Assembly (NCBI RefSeq): GCF_051401765.1
Contig: NW_027480546.1
Coordinates: 992,001-1,056,000 of the forward strand
Direction of reading: 5' to 3'
From: Calliopsis andreniformis
Lineage: Eukaryota > Arthropoda > Insecta > Hymenoptera > Andrenidae
Length of the DNA: 64,000 bases
Under the pieces are notes generated by a model. That model searched no databases. It saw only the letters and a list, made by a program, of their open reading frames with translations, and was not told the DNA's origin. Made by a program: the position numbers and the translations under genes. Of the stretch, positions 13,401-25,100 are shown one piece after another. Each line of letters begins with the position of its first letter. Position 1 is the first letter of the stretch.

Positions 13401-14934
13401 GAATGGTGATCATAATAATCATACTAACAACCATAATGATCATAGTAATCATCATAATAAACAGAATAGTCATGGAAATAATCTTAATAATCGTTATTAT
13501 TAACGTAATAACCATAATCACCTTAATAACCATAATGATCTCAATGATGACCATAATATTCATCATAATTATACTAAGACAAACAATAATCAGAGTAATC
13601 ATAATAATAAGCATAGTAAGCTTTGAAATAATCATAATAACCTTAATGCTAGCCATAATAACCATAATAATCATAATAACTAGAGTAATCGTAATAGTCG
13701 TAATAATCGCAATAACCATAATGATCTTAATGATGATCATTATATTCATCATAATTATACCAAGATCCATAATAATCATAGTAACCATAATAATAAACAT
13801 TATGAGCTTTGAAATAATCATAATAACCATTATACTTGCCATAGTAGCAATAATTATCATAATAACCATACTCATCATAATAATTATAATAATAACCATA
13901 ATAAGCTTGGAAATAATCATAATAAGCATTATACTAGCCATAATAATCATAATAATCATAATAACTATAATAATCATAAGAGTCATAATAATAACCATAA
14001 TAAACATGGAAGTAATCATATTTATCATTATAATAGCAATAATAACCCATAAAAATCATAATAGCCATAATAATCTCAATGTTGATCATAATCATCGTAC
14101 TAACAGCCATAATAATCATAGTGATCATCATAATAACTACAATAATGATAATAATCGTAATTGTAATGTTAATAAGCATAGTAATAATCACAATAATCAT
14201 AGAAACCATAATAATCTTAATGATGATCATAATATCCATGATAATTATAGCAAGATCCGTAATAATCATAATAATCATAATAATAACCATAATAGGTTCG
14301 GAAATAATCATAATATACATTATACTACCCCTAACAACTATAATAGTCATAATAGCCGTAATGATCATAATAGTCGTAATAATAACAATAATGAACTTGG
14401 AAATAATCGTAATAATCATTATAATAGCCATAATAGCAATAAAAATCGCAATAGCCATAATAATCAGAATGGTGATCATAATAATCATACTAACAACCAT
14501 AATGATCATAGTAATCATCATAATAAACAGAATAGTCATGGAAATAATTCTAATAATGGTTATTATTAACGTAATAACCATAATCACCTTAATAACCATA
14601 ATGATCTCAATGATGACAATAATATTCATCATAATTATACTAAGACAAATAATAATCAGAGTAATCATAATAATAAACAAAATAAGCTTTGAAATAATAA
14701 TAATAACCTTTATACTAGCCATAATCACCATAATAATCATAATAACTAGAATAATCATAATAGTCATAATAATCGCAATAACCATAATGATCTTAATGAT
14801 GATCATGATATTCATCATAATTATACCAAGATCCATAGTAAGCATAGTAACCATAATAATAAACATAATAAGCTTTGAAGTAATCATAATAACCGTTATA
14901 CTACCCATAGTAACCATAATAATCATAATAATTA
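10493..14934 (+). repeat. Duplicated block d' (copy of 3748-8200)
   Basis: Holds one 390-type Y unit (10493-10882) and the units 10883-11947, 11948-13012, 13013-14078 and 14079-15125. Units 11948 and 13013 share private changes (TCCATGGTAATT near 12107 and 13172; AATCGTTGTAATC near 12276 and 13341) and their 390 parts give identical translations, so this pair is a younger local tandem duplication within the block. Confidence 0.83.
14046..14048 (+). other. Extra C shifting the triplet phase (paralogue)
   Basis: The same AATAACCCATAAAAATC change as at 7283-7285, exactly 6763 bp downstream. The triplet register moves again by one base, and from here to the inversion Ile-rich starts lie at positions divisible by three. 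Its presence in both copies dates the insertion before the duplication of block d. Confidence 0.85.
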
Positions 14935-17636
14935 TAGTAATAACCATAATAAGCTTTGAAATAATCATAATAACCGTTATACTAGCCATAGTAACCATAA
15001 AAATCATAATAACTATAATAATCATAATAGTGATAATAATAACCGTAATAAACTTGGAAATAATCATATTTATCATTATAATAGCAATAATAACAATAAA
15101 AATCATAATAGCCATACTAATCTGAATGTTGATCCTAATAATCATACTAACAACCATAATAATCATAGTGATCATCATAATAACTACAATAATCATAATA
15201 ATCGTAATTGTAATGTTAATAAGCATAGCAATAATCACAATAATCATAGTAACCATAATAATCTTAATGATGATCATAATATCCATGATAATTATACCAA
15301 GATCCGTAATAATCATAATAATGATAATAATAACCATAATGGGTTCGGAAATAACCATAATATACATCATACTAGCCATATCAACAATAATAGTCATAAT
15401 AGCCATAATAATCATAATAATCGTAATAATAACAATAATGAACTTGGAAATAATCGTAATAATTATTATAATAGTCATAATAGCCATAAAAATCACAATA
15501 GCCATAATAATCAGAATGGTGATCATAATAATCATACTAGCAACCATAATGATCATGGTAATCATCATAATAAACAGAATAGTCATGGAAATAATCTTAA
15601 TAACCATTATTATTAACGTAATAACCATAATCATCGTAATAACCATAATGATCTTAATGTTGACCATAATATTCACCATAATTATACCTAGACATATAAT
15701 AATCAGAGTAATCATAATAATAAACATAATAAGCTTTGAAATAATCATAATAACATTTATACTAGCCATAATAACCATAATAATCATAATAACTGGAATA
15801 ATCATAATGGTCGTAATAATCGCAATAACCATAGTTATCTTAATGATGATCATGATATTCATCATAATTATACCATGATCCATAATAATCACAGTAACCA
15901 TAATAATAAACATAATAAGCTTTGAAATAATCATAATAACCGTTATACTAGCCATAGTAACCATAATAATCATAATAACCATAATAATCATAATAATTAT
16001 AGTAAGAACCATAATAAACTTGGAAATAATCATAATAAGCATTATACGAGCCATAATAATCGTAATAACTGTAATAATCATACTAGTCATAATAATAACC
16101 ATAATAAACTTGGAAATAATCATATTTATCTTTATAATAGCAATAATAACCATAAAAATCATAATAGCCATAATAATCTAAATGTTGATCCTAATAATAA
16201 TACTAACAACCATAATAATAATAGTGATCATCATAATAACGACAATAATCATAATAATCGTAATTGTAATGTTAATAAGCATAGCAATAATCACAATAAT
16301 CATAGTAACCATAATAATCTTAGTGATGATCATAATATCCATGATAATTATACCAAGATCCGTAATAACCATAATAATCATAATAGTAACCACAATGGGT
16401 TCGGAAATAATCATAATATACATTATACTAGCCATATCAATCATAATAGTCATAATAGCCATAATAATCGCAATAGTCGTAATAATAACAATAATGAACT
16501 TGGAAATGATCATATTTATCATTATAATAGCAATAATAATCATAAAGATCATAATAGCCATAATAATCTGAATGTTGATCCTAATAATCATACTAACAAC
16601 CATAATAATCATATTGATCATCATAATAACTACAATAATCATAATAATCGTAATTGTAATGTTAATAAGCATAGCAATAATCACAATAATCATAGTAACC
16701 ATAATAATCTTAATGATGATCATAATATCCATGATAATTATACCAAGATCCGTAATAATCATAATAATCATAATAATAACCATAATGGGTTCGGAAATAC
16801 TCATAATATACATTATACTAGCCATATCAACCATAATAGTCATAATAGCCATAATAATCATAATAGTCGTAATAATAACAATAATGAACTTGGAAACAAT
16901 CGTTATAATCATTATAATAGTCATAATAGCAATAAAAATCACAATAGCCATAATAATCTGAATGGTGATCATAATAATCATACTAACAACCATAATGATC
17001 ATAGTAATCATCATAATAAACAGAATAGTCATGGAAATAGTCTTAATAATCGTCATTATTAACGTAATAACCATAATCACCTTAATAACCATAATGATCT
17101 CAATGATGAACATAATATACATCATAATTATACTAAGACAAACAATAATCGGAGTAGTCATAATAATAAACATAATAAGCTTTGAAATAATCAAAATAAC
17201 CTTTATACTAGCCATAATAACCATAATAATCATAATACCTAGAATAATCATAATAGTCATAATAATCGCAATAACCATAATGATCTTAATGATGATCATG
17301 ATATTCATCATAATTATACCAAGATCCATAATAAGCATAGTAACCATAATAATAAACATAATAAGCTTTGAAATAATCATAATAACCGTTATACTAGCCT
17401 TAGCAACCATAATAATCATAATAACCATAATAATCATAATAATTATAGTAATAACCATAATAAGCTTTGAAATAATCATAATAACCGTTATACTAGCCAT
17501 AGTAACCATAATAATCATAATAACTATAATAATCATAATAGTGATAATAATAACCGTAATAAACTTGGAAATTATCATATTTATCATTATAATAGCAATA
17601 ATAACCATAAAAATCATAATAGCCATAATAATCTGA
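14934..17636 (+). repeat. Duplicated block c' (copy of 2500-5202)
   Basis: Consists of the end of a 675-type unit, the 1056-bp unit 15126-16181, the 390-type Y unit 16182-16571 and the 1065-bp unit 16572-17636. Compared positions agree with the source block at an offset of 12434 bp apart from scattered single changes, such as an A for C in AATCAAAATAACC near 17191. It follows directly on block d', whereas in the left copy the two blocks overlap (2500-5202 and 3748-8200). The array has therefore been reshuffled, not simply copied as one piece. Confidence 0.8.
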
Positions 17637-18526
17637 ATGTTGATCCTAATAATCATACTAACAACCATAATAATCATAGTGATCATCATAATAACTACAA
17701 TAATCATAATAATCGTAATTGTAATGTTAATACGCATAGCAATAGTCACAATAATCATAGTAACCATAATAATCTTAATGATGACCATAATATCCATGAT
17801 AATTAAACCAAGATCCGTAATAATCATAATAATCATAATAATAACCATAATGGGTTCGGAAATAACCATAATATACATCATACTAGCCATATCAACAATA
17901 ATAGTCATAATAGCCATAATAATCATAATAGTCGTAATAATAACAATAATGAACTTGGAAATAATGGTAATAATTATTATAATAGTCATAATAGCCATAA
18001 AAATCTCAATAGCCATAATAATCAGAATGGTGATCATAATAATCATACTAGCAACCATAATGATCATGGTAATCATCATAATAAACAGAATAGTCATGGA
18101 AATAATCTTAATAATCATTATTATTAACGTAATAACCATAATCATCGTAATAACCATAATGATCTCAATGATGACCATAATATTCATCCTAATTATACTA
18201 AGAGAAATAATAATCAGAGTAATCATAATAATAAACATAATAAGCTTTGAAATAATCATAATAACCTTTATACTAGCCATAATAACCATAATAATCATAA
18301 TAACTAGAATAATCATAATAGTCATAATAATCGCAATAACCATAATGATCTTAATGATGATCATGATATTCATCATAATTATACCAAGATCCATAATAAG
18401 CATAGTAACCATAATAATAAACATAATAAGCTTTGAAATAATCATAATAACCGTTATACTAGCCATAGTAACCATAATAATCATAATAACTATAATAATC
18501 ATAATAGTGATAATAATAACCGTAAT
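17440..18526 (+). repeat. Duplicated block e (copy at 20644-21730)
   Basis: About 1.09 kb recurs at an offset of 3204 bp. Private variants shared by both copies include AACTTGGAAATTATC (17570, 20774), ATACGCATAGC (17731, 20935), GATAATTAAACC (17799, 21003) and AAGAGAAATAATAATC (18201, 21405). The other copy is cut off by the inversion joint at 21730, whereas this one continues into the rest of its unit (TAATAAACTTAG). Confidence 0.85.
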
Positions 18527-18602
18527 AAACTTAGAAATAATCATATTTATCATTATAATAGCAATAATAACCATAAAAATCATAATAGCCATAATAATCT
18601 GA

Positions 18603-20840
18603 ATGTTGATCCTAATAATCATACTAACAACCATAATAATCATAGTGATCATCATAATAACTACAATAATCATAATAATCGTAATTGTAATGTTAATAAG
18701 CATAGCAATAATCACAATAATCATAGTAACCATAATAATAAACATAATAAGCTTTGAAAGAATCATAATAACCGTTATACTAGCCATAGTAGCCATAATA
18801 ATCATAATAACCATACTCATCATAATAATTATAATAATAACCATAATAAGCTTGGAAATAATCATAATAAGCATTATACTAGCCATAATAATCATAATAA
18901 TCATAATAACTATAATATTCATAATAGTCATAATAATAACCATAATAAACTTGGAAATATTCATATTTATCATTATAATAGCAATAATAACCATAAAAAT
19001 CATAATCGCCATAATAATCTCAATGTTGATCATAATCATCATACTAACAGCCATAATAATCTTAGTGATCATCATAATAACTACAATAATGATAATAATC
19101 GCAAGTGTAACGTTAGTGAGCATAGCAATAATCTCAATAATCATAGTAACCATAATAATCTTAATGATGATCATAATATCCATGATAATTATACCAAGAT
19201 CCGTAATAATCATAATAATCATAATAATAACCCTAATGTGTTCGGAAATAATCATAATATACATTGTACTAGCCACAACAACCGTAATAGTCATAATAGC
19301 CATAATAATCATAATAGTCGTAGTAGTAACAATAATGAACCTGGAAATAATCGTAATAATCATTACAATAGTCATAATAGCCATAAAAATCACAATAGCC
19401 GTAAAAATCTGAATGGTGATCATAATAATCATACTAACAACCATAATGATCATAGTAATCATCATAATAAACAGAATAGTCATGGAAATAATCTTAATAA
19501 TCGTTATTATTAACGTAATAACCATAATCACCTTAATAACCATAATGATCTCAATGATGACCATAATATTCATCATAATTATACTAAGACAAACAATAAT
19601 CAGAGTAATCATAATAATAAACATAATAAGCTTTGAAATAATCATAATAACCTTTATACTATCCATAATAACCATAATAATCAGAATAACTAGAATAATC
19701 ATAATAGTCATAATAATCGCAATAACCATAATGATCTTAATGATGATCATGATATTCATCATAATTATACCAAGATCCATAATAAGCATAGTAACCATAA
19801 TAATAAACATAATAAGCTTTGAAATAATCATAATAACCGTTATACTAGCCATAGTAACCATAATAATCATAATAACCATAATAATCATAATAATTATAGA
19901 AACCATAATAATCTTAATGATGATCATAATATCCATGATAATTATACCAAGATCCGTAATGATCATAATAATCATAATAATAACCATAATAGGTTCGGAA
20001 ATAATCATAATATACATTATACTACCCCTAACAACTATAATAGTCATAATTGCCATAATAATCACAATAGTCGTAATAATAACAATAATGAACTTGGAAA
20101 TAATCGTAATAATCATTATAATAGACATAATAGACATAAAAATCACAATAGCCATAATAATCTGAAAGGTGATCATAATAATCATACTAACAACCATAAT
20201 GATCATAGTAATCATCATAATAAACAGAATAGTCATGGAAATAATCTTAATAATCAATATGATTACCGTAATAACCATAATCATCGTAATAACCATAATG
20301 ATCTTAATGATGACCATAATATTCATCATAATTATACCAAGATCCATAATAATCATAGTAACCGTAATAATAAACATAATAAGCTTTGAAATAATCATAA
20401 TAACCTTAATACTAGCCATAATAACCATAATAATCATAATAACTAGAGTAATCATAATAGTCATAATAATCGGATTAACCATAATGATCTTAATGATGAC
20501 CATGATATTCATCATAGTTATACCAAGATCCATAATAAGCATAGTAACCATAATAATAAACATAATAAGCTTTGAAATAATCATAATAACCGTTATACTA
20601 GCCATAGTAACCATAATAACCATAATAACCATAATAGTCATAATAATTATAGTAATAACCATAATAAGCTTTGAAATAATCATAATAACCGTTATACTAG
20701 CCATAGTAACCATAATAATCATAATAACTATAATAATCATAATAGTGATAATAATAACCGTAATAAACTTGGAAATTATCATATTTATCATTATAATAGC
20801 AATAATAACCATAAAAATCATAATAGCCATAATAATCTGA
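18603..20840 (+). repeat. Irregular region of truncated and fused units
   Basis: Unit order breaks down here. The unit starting at 18603 loses its middle and jumps to a 675-type end near 18736, giving only about 420 bp before a new 390-type start near 19023. That unit is the most diverged 390 copy in the left arm (for example GCAAGTGTAACGTTAGTGAGC near 19098, plus GTAGTAGTAAC near 19320). At 19413 a 675-type unit is joined to the second half of a 390-type unit near 19897 (ATTATAGAAACC), ending at 20165. A complete 675-type unit, 20166-20840, follows with its own variants (AATCAATATGATTACC near 20252). It looks like a zone of repeated illegitimate exchange. Confidence 0.72.
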
Positions 20841-21730
20841 ATGTTGATCCTAATAATCATACTAACAACCATAATAATCATAGTGATCATCATAATAACT
20901 ACAATAATCATAATAATCGTAATTGTAATGTTAATACGCATAGCAATAGTCACAATAATCATAGTAACCATAATAATCTTAATGATGACCATAATATCCA
21001 TGATAATTAAACCAAGATCCGTAATAATCATAATAATCATAATAATAACCATAATGGGTTCGGAAATAACCATAATATACATCATACTAGCCATATCAAC
21101 AATAATAGTCATAATAGCCATAATAATCATAATAGTCGTAATAATAACAATAATGAACTTGGAAATAATGGTAATAATTATTATAATAGTCATAATAGCC
21201 ATAAAAATCTCAATAGCCATAATAATCAGAATGGTGATCATAATAATCATACTAGCAACCATAATGATCATGGTAATCATCATAATAAACAGAATAGTCA
21301 TGGAAATAATCTTAATAATCATTATTATTAACGTAATAACCATAATCATCGTAATAACCATAATGATCTCAATGATGACCATAATATTCATCCTAATTAT
21401 ACTAAGAGAAATAATAATCAGAGTAATCATAATAATAAACATAATAAGCTTTGAAATAATCATAATAACCTTTATACTAGCCATAATAACCATAATAATC
21501 ATAATAACTAGAATAATCATAATAGTCATAATAATCGCAATAACCATAATGATCTTAATGATGATCATGATATTCATCATAATTATACCAAGATCCATAA
21601 TAAGCATAGTAACCATAATAATAAACATAATAAGCTTTGAAATAATCATAATAACCGTTATACTAGCCATAGTAACCATAATAATCATAATAACTATAAT
21701 AATCATAATAGTGATAATAATAACCGTAAT
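20644..21730 (+). repeat. Duplicated block e', cut by the inversion
   Basis: The last left-arm unit. It matches 17440-18526 up to ACCGTAAT at 21723-21730, then stops where the source copy goes on with AAACTTAGAAATAATC. The unit is thus interrupted about 890 bp after its 390-type start at 20841, in the middle of its body and not at a unit boundary. Confidence 0.85.
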
Positions 21731-21770
21731 ATCTATTATATATGATTATATATGATTATTCTAGATATTA
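21727..21770. other. Inversion joint with short inverted repeat
   Basis: Left of here the A/C-rich strand is on top; right of here the same satellite lies in reverse complement. TAATATCTA (21727-21735) and TAGATATTA (21762-21770) are perfect 9-bp inverted copies separated by 26 bp. The spacer holds two adjacent copies of TTATATATGA (21736-21745 and 21746-21755), a word not seen elsewhere in the array. Left-arm homology ends about 21731 and right-arm homology begins about 21751 (reverse complement CTAGAATAATCATA), so only about 20 bp is novel. It could be a real fold-back rearrangement or an assembly or chimeric-read artefact. Confidence 0.8.
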
Positions 21771-22110
21771 TGATTATTATGGTTATTATGGCTAGTATAA
21801 AGGTTATTATGATTATTTCAAAGCTTATTACGTTTATTATTATGATTACTCTGATTATTATTTGTCTTAGTATAATTATGATGAATATTATGGTCATCAT
21901 TGAGTTCATTATGGTTATTAAGGTGATTATGGTTATTACGTTAATAATAACTATTATTAAGATTATTTCCATGACTATTCTGTTTATTATGATGATTACT
22001 ATGATCATTATGGTTGTTAGTATGATTATTATGATCACCATTCTGATTATTATGGCTATTGTGGTTTTTATGACTATTATGACTATTATAATGATCATTA
22101 CGATTATTTC
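21756..22110 (-). repeat. Inner right-arm unit of left-arm subfamily
   Basis: This 675-type fragment carries two markers otherwise seen only in left-arm units. TATTTGTCTTAG near 21860 is the complement of CTAAGACAAATA, found at 7878 and 14640. AAGGTGATTATGG near 21920 is the complement of CCATAATCACCTT, common in left-arm 675 units. Farther-out right-arm units have ATATGTCTAGG or ATATGTCTTAG and lack the AAGGTGATT segment. The inner end therefore appears to be an inverted duplicate of left-arm sequence. Confidence 0.75.
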
Positions 22111-25100
22111 CTAGTTCATTATTGTTATTATTACGACTATTATGATTATTATGGCTATTATGACTATTATGGTTGTTTTGGCTAGTATAATGTATATTAT
22201 GATTATTTCCGAACCCATTATGGTTATTATTATGATTATTATGATTATTACGGATCTTGGTATAATTATCATGGATATTATGATCATCATTAAGATTATT
22301 ACGGTTACTATGATTATTGTGATTATTGCTAAGATTATTAACATTACAATTACGATTATTATGGTTATTGTAGTTATTATGATGATCACTGTGATCATTA
22401 TGGTTGTTAGTATGATTGTTATGATCACCATTCTGATTCTTATGGCTATTGTGATTTTTATGACTATTATAACAATTATAATGATTATTACGATTATTTC
22501 CTAGTTCATTATTGTTATTATTACGACTATTATTATTATTATGGCTATTATGACTATTATGGTTGTTATGGCTAGTATTATGTATATTATGGTTATTTCC
22601 GAACCTATTATGGTTATTATTATGATTAATATGATTATTACGGATCTTGGTATAATTATCATGGATATTATGGTCATCATTAAGATTATTATGGTTATTA
22701 CGTTAATAATAATGATTATTAAGATTATTTCCATGACTATTCTGTTTATTATGATGATTACTATGATCATTACGGTTGTTAGTATGATTATTATGATGAC
22801 CATTCTGATTATTATGGCTATTGTGATTTTTATGGCTATTATGACTATTATAATGATTATTACGATTATTTCCAAGTTCATTATTGTTATTATTACGACT
22901 ATTATGATTATTATGGCTATTACGACTATTATGGTTGTTATGGCAAGTATAATGTATATTATGATTATTTCCGAACACATTAGGGTTATTATTATGATTA
23001 TTATGATTATTACGGATCTTGGTATAATTATCATGGATATTATGATCATCATTAAGATTACTATGGTTACTATGATTATTGTGATTATTGCTATGCTTAT
23101 TAACATTACAATTACGATTATTATGATTATTGTGGTTATTATGATGATCACTATGATTATTATGGATGTTAGTATGATTATTATGATCAACATTCAGATT
23201 ATTATGGCTATTATGATTTTTATGGTTATTATTGCTATTATAATGATAAATATGATTATTTCCTAGTTTATTACGGTTATTATTATGACTATTGTGATTA
23301 TTATAGTTATTATGAATATTATGATTATTATGGCTAGTATAATGCTTATTATGCTTATTTCCAGGCTTATTATGGTTATTATTATAATTATTATGATTAC
23401 TATGGTTATTATGATTATTATGGTTACTGTGGCTAGTATAACGGTTATTATGATTATTTCAAAGCTTATTATGTTTATTATTATGGTTACTATGATTACT
23501 ATGGATCTTGGTATAATTATGATGAATATCATGATCATCATTAAGAGCATTATGGTTATTGCGATTATTATGACTATTATGATTATTCTAGTTATTTTGA
23601 TTATTATGGTTATTATGGCTAGTATAAAGGTTATTATGATTATTTCAAAGCTTATTATGTTTATTGTTATGATTACTCTGATTATTATATGTCTAGGTAT
23701 AATTATGATGAATATTATGGTCATCATTAAGATCATTATCGTTATTAAGATGATTATGTTTATTACGTTAATAATAATGGTTATTAAGAATATTTCCATG
23801 ACTATTCTGTTTATTATGATGATTACTATGATCATTATGGTTGTTAGTATGATTATTATGATCACCATTCAGATTATTGTGGCTATTGTGATTTTTATGG
23901 CTATTATGTCTATTGTAATGATTATTACGATTATTTCCGAGTTCATTATGGTTATTATTACGACTATTATGATTATTATGGTTATTATGACTATTATGGT
24001 TGTTATGGCTAGGATAAAGTATATTATGATTATTTCCGAACACATTAGGGTTATTATTACGATTATTATGATTATTACGGATCTTGGTATAATTATCATG
24101 GATATTATGATCATCATAAAAATTATTATGGTTACTATGATTATTGTGATTATTGCTATGCTTATTAACATTTCAATTGCGATTATTATGATTATTGTAG
24201 TTATTATGATGATCACTATGATTATTATGGCCGTTAGTATGATTATTATGATCAACATTCAGATTATTATAGCTATTATGATTTTTATGGTTATTATTGC
24301 TATTATAATGATAAATATGATTATTTCCAGGTTTATTATGGTTTTTATTATGACTCTTATGATTATTATAGTTATTATGATTATTATGATTATTATGGCT
24401 GGTATAGTGCTTATGATGATTATTTCCAAGCTTATTATGGTTATTAATATAATTATTATGATGAGTATGGTTATTATGATTATTATGGCTACTATGGCTA
24501 GTATAACGGTTATTATGATTATTTCAAAGCTTATTATGTTTATTATTATGGTTACTATGATTATTTTGGATCTTGGTATAATTATGATGAATATAATGAT
24601 CATCATTAAGATCATTATGGTTATTGGGATTATTATGACTATTATGATTACTCTAGTTATTATGATTATTATGGTTATTATGGTTATTATGGCTAGTATA
24701 AAGGTTATTATGATTATTTCAAACATTATTATGTTTATTATTATGATTACTCTGATTATTATATGTCTAGGTGTAATTATGATGAATATTATGGTCATCA
24801 TTAAGATCATTATGGTTATTACGATGATTATGGTTATTACGTTAATAATAATGGTTATTAAGGTTATTTCCATGACTATTCCGTATATTATGATGATTAC
24901 TATGATCATTATGGTTGTTAGTATGATTATTATGATCACCATTCAGATTATTATGGCTATTTTGATTTTTATGGCAATTATGGCTATTGTAATGATTATT
25001 ACGATTATTTCCAAGTTCATTATGGTTATTATTACGACTATTATGATTATTATGGCTATTATGACTATTATGGTTGTTATGGCTAGTATAAAGTATATTA

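Larger units (their letters stand above)
1..21730 (+). repeat. Left arm of satellite array (A/C-rich plus strand)
   Basis: Continuous tandem satellite DNA with no unique sequence. The texture is A/T triplets (ATA, ATC, ACC, GTA) with sparse G; the first 60 bases hold 28 A, 17 T, 10 C and 5 G. Units run left to right and begin at a recurrent boundary word, ATCTGAATG followed by TTGATC (390-bp type) or GTGATC (675-bp type). Successive 390-type starts fall at 181, 1237, 2692, 3748, 4138, 5203, 6268, 7316, 8381, 9437, 10493, 10883, 11948, 13013, 14079, 15126, 16182, 16572, 17637 and 18603, giving spacings of mostly 1056 or 1065 bp, or 390 bp where a 675-type partner is missing. The HindIII word AAGCTT recurs, first at 6-11. 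Satellite DNA of this type is normally noncoding heterochromatin; that role is inferred, not seen. Confidence 0.96.

Noticed and set aside
16178..21706. Open frame of 1842 codons on the minus strand
   Set aside because: The product would be almost only Ile, Met, Val, Thr, Ser and Lys in a triplet repeat. The frame is open because the repeat lacks the relevant stop words, the same happens on both strands and in both arms, and unit differences show no codon-phase bias.
21736..21761. TA-rich hinge as a promoter or replication origin
   Set aside because: TATATA-like words alone are not evidence in such AT-rich DNA, and there is no gene or recognised origin motif next to it.
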